Source of the DNA: Hermetia illucens
Lineage: Eukaryota; Arthropoda; Insecta; Diptera; Stratiomyidae
Direction of reading: 5' to 3'
NCBI RefSeq assembly: GCF_905115235.1
Contig: NC_051852.1
Span: forward strand, 124,200,027-124,264,026
DNA: 64,000 bases
The translations under genes were made by a program, and so were the position numbers. Under the pieces are notes generated by a model. The model was given only the letters and a program-made list of their open reading frames with translations. It made no database searches and was not told the DNA's origin. Each line of letters opens with the position of its first letter. Within the stretch, counting starts at the first letter, position 1. Shown piece after piece: positions 47,295 to 57,959 of this stretch.

Positions 47295-49060
47295 CTCACT
47301 AAAACCACCTCTTTCTCATTCCACTCTCCATGGAACTCCAATAAAGTATCACGTCAGGCAGCTGGCTCAGTTTTTAACTGCGGCTCATTATGGCTCTCTC
47401 TCTTTCTTGTTTTTGTCGTAATTCTTCCTGTCTAATCTGTTGGTGAATAGCTTGCAGAATGAACTCCACAATATTTTCGAGTGTTAAGCACCTGTATGCG
47501 ACCGCTTCCATTATGTTCGAGCTTGGGGCATTCAAATCAGACAAGTTCCGCATTTTCAGCCACGTTACCACGTCTCGGGCAGTATGGTGACTAGTCGTGA
47601 CCAAATCGATATAAATAAGCACGATAACTTCCACGTCCACTTAAGAATTGCGTTAACTTGCAGTTTAATTCCCAATGGCCTCGTTCAAACCCCCTCCGAA
47701 TATCCGCTATGATGCGGTATGTCCAACGACCAGTTTGTGACTCGTCCCATTTCTTTTGCCATTCTTCTATAGATTCCCACCGTCAAAATACGCTTCATTC
47801 GCCAAGATGTCTATGAGGAGCATCCCTGCTAGCACATACGCTGCTTCTCCTGAAATTATCTGATACGCACTGTATACCCGGAGTGCACTTAGCCGATACG
47901 CCATTCCGAATTTTCTGCAGTTTACTTTGTTCTCGAGAACAGTTGCCCAAACTGGAGCTGCGTAGAGTAGCACGGAGCTGACCCCCTAGAAAGCAGAAGA
48001 CGTCGACTTTGTTCTGGCCCACCAATATTTGGTAGTATCCTCGAGATTGTTGCAACGATGCAAGCCGCTTTAGTTGCGGCGCACTCAATATGTTTTTTGA
48101 AGTTGAGCCTTCTGTCAATCATTACTCCCAAGTATTTGAGCGATGGTTGGGAGTAAATTGTTGGGTCGCCAACTTTGATTTTCATGGTTGTGTTCTTCGG
48201 AATTTGAATGTCCTGCAGGAAGACTTGTACAGTTCACATCTGCTGCAACGACTCTGGATAAGTAATCGGTGGGGAGCACTTGCCTTATAGTGATAACATC
48301 ACCGACCAGTATGCGCCACACCATAGGTCAGAGTCAGCTTCAGTACACATCCGCTAGAAATGTTCGGATTTGCTCTTCGTAATTGCTACTTGCAATTTTT
48401 TCCTCGCATTTTTATATAGCGCATGTAGTTCCTCGAACTCAGGTCAGTGTTTTTTTGCGCTGAGAGCGTCTCCTAGTTTTGAGGCACTTTTTCCGATTTT
48501 CCTCAATTTCTGAATTCTGCCAGAAATTAGAATTTCGTCTTCGGAAAGCTCTACGCCGAGGCATAGGGGCATCGCATGCCCGCTGCAATTTTTCCACCAC
48601 CTGTGAAACTTTTTCTTGTGCGCTTCCCGACAGCAATGTATCTTCCAGAAGAACCTCCTTGAACATCGTTATTCTTTTTAATGACTTCATAATATTCCTT
48701 TGTGAGGTTTGGAAGATGATAGCCTGGTGATCGATGTGTCTGTACTCCTCGCTGACATACCACTGCAAGTCTCTGATTAGAGTATCACTGACGAAGGTGA
48801 GATCTACCACCGATTGAAATGATCCCCTCCGAAATGAGTTGGCAAGTACCACGTTCAAGCGCGAGAATGTCTCCCGTAATATTCGTCCTCTTTGTATATC
48901 TGTTGCCTCATTCTTCTGCGCATGCGTTGAAGTCGCCGGCTCTTACTTTCGGATTGTAGCGACTTGCATTGAAGGATCGTTTCTCCTGCGATGACGTGAA
49001 TTTCTCTAATGTGCGCCTCGGTGCTGTGTTACAGCTATAGATGTAACCGACAGACCACTC
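47295..49060 (-). mobile_element. R1-clade LINE, copy 2
   Basis: On the minus strand: endonuclease (AGDFNACAEE at about 48920, then VLANSFRRGSFQSVVDLTF at 48850), a jump over the core RT, then PSLKYLGVMIDRRLNFKKH (48140), an ISGEAAYVLAGMLLIDILA block (47860-47790), ENIVEFILQAIHQQIR (47480) and a 3' UTR ending in GGTGGTTTTAGTGAG at 47295. The central RT is deleted and frames are broken. It lies head-to-tail with copy 1. Confidence 0.8.
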
Positions 49061-49104
49061 ATCCAATACGTACTTTGCCCACTGCAATCGCCTTTTTCGC
49101 TGCT

Positions 49105-50095
49105 TTGATGCGAAGACTATCTGCCTGTCTGTCACACCCGATTTATTCGGAAATGACTAAATCAATTGTCACGAAAATTGATGAGAGTGTGTGGTCTGTT
49201 CTTCCCTTTACATACAGCAAATGGCACCAGTTTCTGTTAAGTTTAAGCGAATGTGAATGGAGGGTGCAAACATTTTCAGATTCCACAGAATGTGGCCATG
49301 CGGGGTATCAAATGAAAGGGCCCAACTAGTACTTTTCTAAACTGGTCACATAATTGTTATCGGGTGAAACGTACGAGTGAGGGCTCAAAATATGACCCTC
49401 ACCAAGTGTAACAGGTCTCGTTCTCAAAATCTGTTCAACCGAAAAAAAATCAAAGAGGTATATCTAAACAAAATCTAGCCCTCAAAATACATTCCGTTCC
49501 AATATCTACACAAATAAAGTTAGTAATAGTATATTAGCATACTTTAGAAACTTACCCGGAAACCCCCCTTAAGTTCACGCTAGAACTACAAAATTTGACA
49601 CTTACATAAGGGATAACATAAGGCAGGGAAGGCAGGGAAGGCAGGGAAGGTTTGAAGAAAATCAAAAATTTATTAACAAAGTTATAGAAGGCGAAATTTT
49701 TACATTTGTGTGAATTTTTGTGCATTCTAAAACGTGTATGAAGTGACCATACATATCAATTCGTCAATACCCTAACAAAGTGGTATTCAATGTACGTACT
49801 TTATATGTACATATGTATACTTTTATGCACGAAGTAAATCGAAAATAGGTGTACGATCAATTTATATACATGCATATAGAATACAGTATTCGGTAATAGG
49901 CAATCTTTGTCTGTTTACCATGAGCAAAATATCTACGGCTGTAATTTGTACGTATTTCTTGCAGTTTAAAAAAAAATATTAGTCTGAGTTTATAGTCATA
50001 TACGAATGGATAAATGTGCATAGAAAGCTTCCCACATAAGATGAACACAAAACCTTTATACCCGAAGCGCCAGCCTCCGGTATTTGACTTGTTTT
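49105..50095 (+). repeat. dispersed repeat family A, copy 3 (longest)
   Basis: From TGTCTGTCACACCCG (49125) to CCTTTATACCCGAAGC (50053) and GGTATTTGACTTG. It contains the CATCAAATGAAA-type block shared with 8935 and a small (GGCAGGGAA)3 tandem at 49622-49650. No coding capacity. Confidence 0.65.
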
Positions 50096-50279
50096 AAATT
50101 ATACCATTGTGGTTTTATTTGGACTTACTGAAAGTCCATGCCTGAGGCACCTGTCATCAAATCAACGGTGCGTTGTGTATTTCTACACCCAAATTTTCAG
50201 CCAGCAAATAACACGTCGCTGTGTTGTTTGCTGGTTGACATTTCAGCATCAGTATAAGCTTGAGCGTGTATTGGCAGGT

Positions 50280-50500
50280 TTTGCATTTTGTATGAGGTGA
50301 AGATAGCATGCCTCCTTAAGGCAGCCTTTCCTTGCTTCCAACCAACTCAGCACACAGCAATCTCTAACGTAGATCCACTTAATGAAAGCTTCACCAACGT
50401 CATGCTCTCTGACGGCATCACAGAGCTTTTGAAAGGGGGCAGAGTCAAACACCCCACCAATGTCCACGAACACCCCCCCGACCGTAGTTCCCATTCAGAA
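50280..50500 (-). mobile_element. LOA/R1-type LINE, RT fragment
   Basis: The minus strand reads GVFVDIGGVFDSAPFQKL, CDAVREHDVGEAFIKWIYV and SWLEARKG, the A-motif region of an R1/LOA reverse transcriptase (usual FVDIEGAFDSAPF). Truncated at both ends. Confidence 0.8.
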
Positions 50501-50674
50501 TTGCGTCCTCCACCTTTCAAACCAAAAAGTAAAGAACAGACTTACAGAACTTTCGCGTTGGCAAGCACGTTGGTTTTCATTTAATGGGTGTGACCTTAGC
50601 GCATTCTTGCGAATGGAACACTCAACCAGCCCCTCCAAAAATTTCGACCAAAATAGTGTTAAGCTGATTTATCT

Positions 50675-52291
50675 TAAAGAGTCGGAACGGCTGGTTTGAC
50701 GATGAATGTAAGTTGGCTACGGAACGGAAGAATGCTGCATACCGAGTAATGCTGCATTCTCAAAGAATACAGGCACGCGCGGAGACTTACAACGAACTCC
50801 GGGGAGCGGAGAAGCGACTTCACAGACGGAAAAAGGAAGCCAGGGAACCAACAGGCTGTGAACTCTTAAAGGACAGGGAGCAATCGCACCAGGCGCGGAA
50901 ATTCTTGCAACAAGTCAGCAGGATGAAGGCTTACACACCTCGATGCTCATCCTGCAGAGACAAAGAGGGAAATTTGATTTCCGACAGATTGGGTATATTG
51001 GAGCGATGGGTTGACTATTTTGATGAACTACTGAACAACCAGAACATCGGCGAGTTGGAGGGTAAAGACGACCCACAATGCTGCCACCACCAAGTATAGA
51101 AGAAACAGTCCGCGCAATTCATTGGCCTAAAACTCATAACTCGCCTGGAGCCGATGGAATTACAGCCGAAATAGTTAAATATGGAGGCCACCAATTACAA
51201 TAAGTGGTTCACCAACTTGTGCTCAAGGTGTAAGACTAGGGAAATCAGCAACAGATCAGATTTAATCTCTGCGACAAGCGATAGAAAAACTGTTGGAGTA
51301 TGCACATGAGTTGCACTAACTTTTCATCGACTTTAAGGCCGCCTATGATAGCATAGCCAGGGAAAACTGCACACCGCTACGAGAGAATTCGGTATCCCGA
51401 CGAAATTGATAAGACTGACTAGGCTGACCCTGACCAATGTGCGAGGCTAAATAAAAACACCAGGATAACTCACGAGACCATTCGACATCAACAACGATCT
51501 AAGGCAAGGAGATGCCCTATCATGCGTCCTCTTTAACCTGGCCCTCGAGAAAGTGATCCGTGATATTGAAATAAATGCAAGAGGTACGATCCTATTTAAG
51601 TCCACTCAACTACTGGTCTATGCTGACGATATCGTCTAACTACAACAAACTACAACTTTGAGACCGTTGATAATTTCTCCTATCTAGGGTCGAAAATCAC
51701 AACCGATAACAACTACGATGATGAAATCCGCGCACGGTAGTTGTCAGCCAACAGAGCCTATTTCAGCTTACAAAATCTGTTCCGCTCGAAACGTCTCACC
51801 ATAGGGTCAAAGCTCTTACTGTACAAGACTATGATCTTGCCAGTCCTCATGTATTCCTCGAAGACTTGGGTTCTTAGCAAGAAAAATTGCGAACTCTTGG
51901 CCGCGTTCGAGAGAAGAATCGTCCTGAGAATTTTTGGCCCCCTACATGAGGATGGATGATTCCATAGCATACATAACGACGGAATCTATAAGCGATACCA
52001 TGACTGTCACGTTGTGGATAAAATCCGTCTCAATAGATTACGGTGGGCGGGTCACTTAATCCAGATGGATGAAGACAATCCAGCCCGGAAAGTCTATAAG
52101 GGCAATATCTATGGCAGAAAAAGAAGACGAGGCAGACCGTGCCTGAGATGGAGCGACGGCATAGGTCAGGATGCCAGAAAGCTTTTAGGGATATCGAATT
52201 GGTGGACCTCGCCGCAAAACCGGGATGCCTGGAGTTCCTTATTAAGGCAGGCCTAGACCGGACACCGGTTGTTGCGCTGTTGATGATGACG
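50675..52291 (+). mobile_element. RTE-like non-LTR retrotransposon, copy C (5' truncated)
   Basis: It starts within the linker (WFDDECKLATERKNAAYRV), then LHRRKKEAREPTGCELLKD, RT scraps including YADDIV (51620), SKLLLYKTMILPVLMYSS and LRWAGHLIQMDEDNPARKV. It ends in a GTTGATGATGACG tail. Same family as copies A and B. RT has large internal losses. Confidence 0.85.
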
Positions 52292-52311
52292 ATTTGCTAC
52301 AGGTTTTCCAT

Positions 52312-52545
52312 CACGATAATATAATAATAATAGTGATAATCGTTTGCGCAAACATCCAGTTGGATTACGGCCTTGAAGTGTGTAAGAGCACTTCATAGAA
52401 AACAGTAACGGTACACTACAGGATTACGGTACCCTATAGGAGGCAATGTGGTCAGCATTGCGCTTGCCCACTGTAAGATTTGAACCGCGACCTTCCATAC
52501 GGCAGCCTTGTGCTCTAACCACTCAGCTATCAGGATACACGATAA
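52312..52545 (-). mobile_element. tRNA-derived SINE with 8-bp target repeats
   Basis: On the minus strand the head (52537 to about 52465) is tRNA-like: A box TAGCTGAGTGGTTAGAGCA and B box GGTTCAAATC. A tRNA-unrelated body (GTAATCCTGTAGTGTACC, then ACACTTCAAGGCC) follows, with a TTATTATTATATTAT tail at 52320. CACGATAA flanks it at 52312-52319 and 52538-52545. It sits directly 3' of RTE copy C. Confidence 0.88.
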
Positions 52546-52586
52546 GCTCAGCAATTACGATATTTTGGAAAGCTGGTCTAAATGTG

Positions 52587-52673
52587 TTGCTAACATTATT
52601 CTGGACCCAAAATTTGTATGCAATCTGGAAATGAAACGAGGCACTTTTTACAAGTACAAGACAATTTTTTTTA
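52587..52673 (+). repeat. dispersed repeat family C, copy 1
   Basis: TTGCTAACATTATTCTGGAC and the next 65 bases align with 63910-64000, ending in a T-run in both. Confidence 0.6.
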
Positions 52674-53100
52674 AATGCCGAATAATGAGCTTGTATTCCT
52701 CATATACCGGCATTTCGAGGATCATTTGTTCTGTTTCTCAGTGAGTTATTGTCTGCGCTGCTGTTTAAACCACTCTTCCTTACTGCCGACCGAGTTTAAG
52801 GTTTATGATTACCCTCAAAGCCGTTGTCACCTCAGTTTGTCCACAGTCGCGGTTGGTCTGGAATCAGCCCTGATACACAGGGTGGTAGTTGTGGTGGTGG
52901 AAGACGATTTGTTCTGAAAACGTCGGATGAAAACCGATTTGATCCTTGAGTAAAACGTTGTCTGTATAACGCTGTCACAATGGAGCCTAATGACAAATAT
53001 TCTGGCAAAAGAGTATCCTTGAGGGTTTGGATGAGTGCAGTTAAAATCGTTATGTTTCTTATCTCCTGTCATATGTTGACACTTCTAATTTTTAGAAATT
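52674..53100. other. no gene recognised (SPH4 downstream flank)
   Basis: No coding signal or known repeat. Confidence 0.4.
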
Positions 53101-53129
53101 AAAAAACAAATTAAGTCTCAAAATTTTCT

Positions 53130-53939
53130 TTATTTTTTTGTTGGTATGTTCCCGTCGGTTGATTTTTCACTGTAGTTTTGAATAGTTTGGTTAATCCATG
53201 ACTCATATTCTGATAATTTCACATAAATTGCGGGATTTCCTGATACACATTTGGTAGGTGAACTGAATATCCCAATCAAACGTGGTTCTCGAGGCCATCC
53301 GAAAACAAGTCCACTGCCCTCGTTACCTTCACACGGCATCTGGTTGCTGTTTCCCCAACCCACAGTGCAAATGTCCAGGTACTCATCGAACAGATTTCCA
53401 TATATTGCCTGACACTGGTTTGAAGAAGTCAATTTGAACATTCCATAGGTCAAAACATTGGTTTGACCCGGTGAAAAGCCAGGCATCACTACGAAGCCAT
53501 TGTTCTTTCCACTGTAATCACCACCTATTCCCCTGTATTGGATTGGAGCGAGGAACTCGGAGAATTGGAGAGTGACTGGTAGTTTGATGAGGGCGATGTT
53601 GTCGTAGTCTGTTGGATACGGAACTACAGAAAACTCATCCAGCGTAATTGCGAATGACTTTGCTGATCCCTGGAGGTTCTTCGTTAGGAATTGCAGAGTG
53701 AAGTTTCCTTGGCGAACACAATCCAATGCAGTCACTATCCATTGATCAGATATAATTGATGCTCCGCAGTATTTCTTGTCGTCGTATTCTCCTTTGGTGA
53801 TGGTTACGTAGTGGGGGAAACGTTTCAAGGTGTCCACAGGGGTCCCATCTAGTATTCTTCCCTGCCGTTGAGTGAGGCTGATTTGAGGAAGGATTCCTGC
53901 GATCCCACAGATGATTAGTAAGGATGAAGATGCTTTCAT
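53130..53939 (-). CDS. SPH4: secreted trypsin-fold serine protease homologue, catalytically dead
   Basis: The 269-residue protein has a signal peptide (1-23) and an R28-I29 junction (GRILDG). His57 is Asp73 (ALDC), Asp102 is Asn114 (YDNIAL), and Asp194-Ser195 are Asn206-Glu207 (CEGNEGSG). The usual SWG strand reads SSP. The three disulfide pairs are kept. It is a pseudoprotease and the nearest paralogue of SPH2, in opposite orientation, with an unrelated short C-terminal extension (SEKSTDGNIPTKK). The whole triad is lost, so inhibition, scaffolding or ligand binding are the plausible roles, by analogy with other insect SPHs. The start is the first ATG after the initiator. The stop TAA (53130-53132) overlaps AATAAA (53129-53134). 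Intronless. Confidence 0.95.
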   Translation of the reverse strand: MKASSSLLIICGIAGILPQISLTQRQGRILDGTPVDTLKRFPHYVTITKGEYDDKKYCGASIISDQWIVTALDCVRQGNFTLQFLTKNLQGSAKSFAITLDEFSVVPYPTDYDNIALIKLPVTLQFSEFLAPIQYRGIGGDYSGKNNGFVVMPGFSPGQTNVLTYGMFKLTSSNQCQAIYGNLFDEYLDICTVGWGNSNQMPCEGNEGSGLVFGWPREPRLIGIFSSPTKCVSGNPAIYVKLSEYESWINQTIQNYSEKSTDGNIPTKK

Positions 53940-53968
53940 TGTTGTATTTCTTTGTTGATTTCTTGTTG

Positions 53969-54260
53969 ACTGATGAAGGTAGTAAGGTTCCCCTATTTAT
54001 ATCCGAAATCTGGGTGATTTGATGATAATCGCAATTGTTATCAGTTGAACGGAAAATACATTGCTGATTGGGAAATCTGGAAGTAAACAGGAAGCGTTGT
54101 AGTCTAGAAACCATTTCATTTTATTTCAGGCTGGTAAAACATGGGAAATATGTTAAGTTTGTTTGTGGGACTCTTGAAATCGCAAGTTGGAGCTATAATC
54201 ATTGATTAACTGAACTCTGATGGGTTGGATTCGAATTTCCCTTCCTGGGTATACATTTGT
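53969..54260 (-). promoter_or_regulatory. SPH4 promoter with paired GATA-type sites
   Basis: On the minus strand TATAAATA (53994-54001) precedes a TCAGT initiator (53969-53973). The inverted GATA pair occupies 54023-54028 and 54038-54043 with the same 9-bp spacing as in SPH2. Homology to the SPH2 flank continues to about 54250. Confidence 0.75.
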
Positions 54261-54890
54261 AGTATGTATACTTTTTATATGATCAGACGGAGGGTGAAAT
54301 GAGCAGAATTTTTAGTCTAATTGTGCCATCATGGAATTTTTGGAAATGGTGTTTCTATTTACTGATTTGCCCAACTTGCTCGCTTTAGCGAATTCTTCAA
54401 AGTTTTAAATGGGGTTGATTGCCTCATGCTTCACTATCAGTAGGTTAACAGACCGCGAATGATAAAATAACACGGATCTTAGGTTTTCTAAGGAATTGAT
54501 TACACTTGTTTGCCCGGAATTATACCGTGATTTCCCTAACCCCGGGAAATACTAAACCACGAAGCAGGTTGACTGCTTCTATTGTCATAATTTTTGCTAA
54601 AAGAAAATCCTATGCTTGCTATTTGTTAAGTCGGGGTTTCTTGGTGTACTCTCTGCTTATTCACTTCAGACACCACCTTTTTTTGTGAATAAGGAATAAC
54701 GAAATAATTAATCTCAACATGCTTTCAGTTTGGCCACGGATCTAAATTGTCAATAAGCAATCGCCATACCTTCCAATTTGGACACAGTACAATAAGCAGA
54801 CGCCACCCGCAAAACTCTCCATCTCTGCACTTGGACAACGCGGTTACGATGTAATTAATTGCCAAGGGCATCAGCATCACCTAATTGCCG
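54261..54890. other. no gene recognised
   Basis: AT-rich spacer; nothing recognised. Confidence 0.4.
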
Positions 54891-54896
54891 AGGGCA

Positions 54897-57067
54897 TCAA
54901 CTTACAAAAAGACGTCTCCTGGTAGATATAGGACCCTCAACATTCACCATTAGCCAACTCAAGGCCGAGACTCCAACTGCAGCTTTATCCGTCGCTGCTT
55001 GGATTTTCTGAAGGAAGCTTACCTTCCAGCCGAACATTAAACCCAAGTATTTAACTGCTGGTTTTAACAATATGATCAACCCGCGGAACGATGTGGAACT
55101 CCCGACCCTAGGCGCAACTTTCCAGGCATGACGAGTTTTAGCAGACTATCACAGGAAGTGATCCAAAGATCCGGACCTGACATGGATGGATTCCTGTGCT
55201 ACCCTCGACGTCATCCCCATCGTCCTCTGGCTCTCTACCGTCTCATAAACAGGAAGCCGTCTCCCAGATAATCCCTCAACATCCGCAAGAGACACTTCGT
55301 TATGTCAAATGAGTTTCCTAATGCGCCTAATATATCTGTCTTCTGACATTAAGCATTATGAGGAGCATTATTTGTCAAGATCCGCGGCTGTGTGCCTTGG
55401 CTCATTGAACGGCACAAATTACCTCCATCGCAGCATCGGCCGTGGATCTCCCTGCTTTGAACCCGAACTACCTTGGGAATAAATCTCCGGCGGCGCAGAT
55501 CGCTTCAACGAATTTACTCCTGATAAGCTATTCGAGCATATTTCCGGTCATGTTCCTTTCCTTTGCCGATTAGTGCGAGCCTCGCCACCTTTCAGACGCA
55601 AGGAAGAGTCACGAACAGCAAGTCTGGCCAGTTCATAAACAAGACCATCAGGACCTGGCACCCTCTTACTTTTCATGGTGAGAATTGCTTCTTAGAGCTC
55701 TTTCATTGTGAAAAAGAGGTAGTCTTCAAAGTCTTCCGTGCGGTTAACATCAACCCATACGGGATGTCTGTGAAATATTGCTCGTGTAATGCGTTCCATC
55801 CGGTCGGTACTTAATATGCCGGCTTTTCGCAAAGTCACAATTTTCCGGGTAACAAGTTTTTAGCCAAGCTCCAGCGGTCCTTATTTACCGCTTTGACTAG
55901 GTTCTGCCGGCCGCGAGCTTCGCTTTTATTTATAGCGTTGCGGAGCTTAAGGCCCTCCTTCCGTAGCTTGGCAAATTGCCATGCACCAGTATATAGAAGG
56001 CCTGTCAGGGGGGACTCCTCCGGGACATGGAAGTTTCACAAGCTGTCGTTATCATATTCATCACTAAGTTTACAACAGTGTCAGCTACAACGCTGCAACC
56101 CCCGAAGTCCCCTCGAGCACTGCTGTGCCCATTCCAATAGGTGCCACGCTCTTGCACTGCTGCCGATGTTCACGGACGCGACGTTGAGCGCCGGGATGGT
56201 GAGCGCGACAAATAGCGTCAACCACTTCGAACGCGATATACCGGTAGCCACTTGCCAAGAATTCTTCTCGAATACGCCACCTGTCCATCCACGGTGCCAG
56301 ACATTCCGACACAAAGGTTTCGTTAAGAATGCTTACACAGCCTGAGAACCGAAAGGTTGGCTTAACTGCGGCGAGCGGTTACGAGCCCGCTTTTTACCAC
56401 CATTTCCAGGATTCTTTTACCTTCGAAGTCTGGGTGAAGCATGTCCCATTCAAGGCCCCACCGCCTACCAAGATGCGACCTTCGTGCCCGAAACGACGTC
56501 CTCGGCAGCATCGAGCCTTCGTCAAAAGTCCGCATCGTCCCATTCGACATAAGGTAAACGCTAAAAACCTTATCCCTAAACACCGAATCCAAACAAACGC
56601 TCTGCCTTGGACAAGAACACGAAGTCGAATACCATCCCGGGCCCAGTTATGTAGCAGCCACCCCCGATGTCGAGATGCCATGAAGCCAGGTACTTGCCCC
56701 GTATTGCTCGCTGATTATCACTAGATCAGCTTTTACCTCCGCAGCGAACTGCGCCAGAAACTTGTGAGAAGACAGGATACCACACCGAACCTGCAGTTTG
56801 TGCAACCCTTTCACCAGACACATCACTACCCTTGCAAAATACGCAATTTTCGCTTTCGTTGCTCATCTTTCTTTGGTGGCCTACCTGACCGCATCTGTGG
56901 AATGCCGTCCTCCTATTGGGTCTTTTAGAAATTGGTGAGGTATGTCCATAGTACAGACACCTGTAGAACTTTCTGGGCATTATCAGTATTCTTACCCTCA
57001 TTACTACCCATCTGATTTTGATTTTCCGCGGCGATTTCCCCCGGAGCGAATTTTTGACCTCGAGCAT
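54897..57067 (-). mobile_element. R1-clade LINE (ORF1 zinc knuckles, endonuclease, RT)
   Basis: On the minus strand: FYRCLYYGHTS and FHRCGQVGHQRKMS with ENCVFCKG (56960-56830), the zinc knuckles of R1 ORF1. Then LVIISEQYG (56720), DSVFRDKVFSVYLMSNGTM and KRILEMVVKSGLV (56600-56370), an R1 endonuclease. Then RT: KVARLALIGKGKE (55580-55540) and KPAVKYLGLMFGWKVSFLQK (55070). Many frame breaks; the RT core and 3' end are missing. Confidence 0.75.
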
Positions 57068-57955
57068 TCACAGAAGTGACACGTATCCGGACACTGGTTA
57101 ACCCAACCTAGCAACTTCGATGTGACCTATACTGGATACGCAGTGGTGAATAACACTTGGAAGTGCAGAAGGCCGGTTGGAGCAGATGTAATAGGAGAGG
57201 GTGAAGTTATTTCATTTCTGATTACTCTCGTGGGAGAGAATGGGAAAATACCAGAAAAACAATTTACTATTTTGAGAAAGTGTGGTATCTGATAGTGAAA
57301 TTCTGATTAGGATAAACCACATGAACAATTACGGACTACTGAAATTCGAACAACTGTTTATTTCACTACAAACATACATACAACAGAAACCACGCGTTTC
57401 TAGGAAAGCCATTAGGCTGCAATTGCGTTCTGTTTTTATATCCTTGGTGTAAGCGCCTCTGGCAGTATGGTGACATCCATTACGATGGAGTGGCGAACTG
57501 TAGGAAAAACTCCTGAGTTAAAAGGTCGAGCAGACCTCAGGCTAACGTGTCAAGCATGGTGAGGCAGCACCGGAAAACGCCTGACTTTGTGAACGGCATG
57601 ATGATATCAATATGAGCGATTAAAAACGTTGAAAAATCCTCTGTATATCCGATCCTAAGGCTGAGTGTCAAAAGGGCTGTATCGCACCAAATACGTGAGA
57701 TAATATGGCTTAGTTCCAAAGGCGTAATAGGTTTAAGATCCAAGGATGACGCTCTGCTAATCACCACCTGCTGTAACTTCAAGATTGCTCAAAAGCTAAC
57801 TCTTTTGAATCGAAATCACCAGAGATATCTCTTCCACCCCAGATAATGTCTGGAGTGATGTTCGTCTGCCCGTCCCTTTTGATGTCTCATCCATTAGTCA
57901 TTGGAATGACTGGACGGCCTTCCGAAGCCGAAGAACAGCAGTAAAAACCCACATA
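57068..57955. other. unassigned; possible decayed LINE on the minus strand
   Basis: The minus-strand frame 57782-57537 is open for 81 codons and loosely resembles the region before an RT domain. Too weak to name. Confidence 0.3.
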
Positions 57956-57959
57956 AACC

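Noticed and set aside
52465-52537. Possible tRNA gene
   Set aside because: A and B boxes are present, but the sequence does not close into a full tRNA and continues into a SINE body with tail and target repeats.
7433-53939. Reading the SPH cluster as venom or salivary toxins
   Set aside because: Nothing in the sequence indicates a gland; GATA-type promoters fit gut or fat body at least as well.
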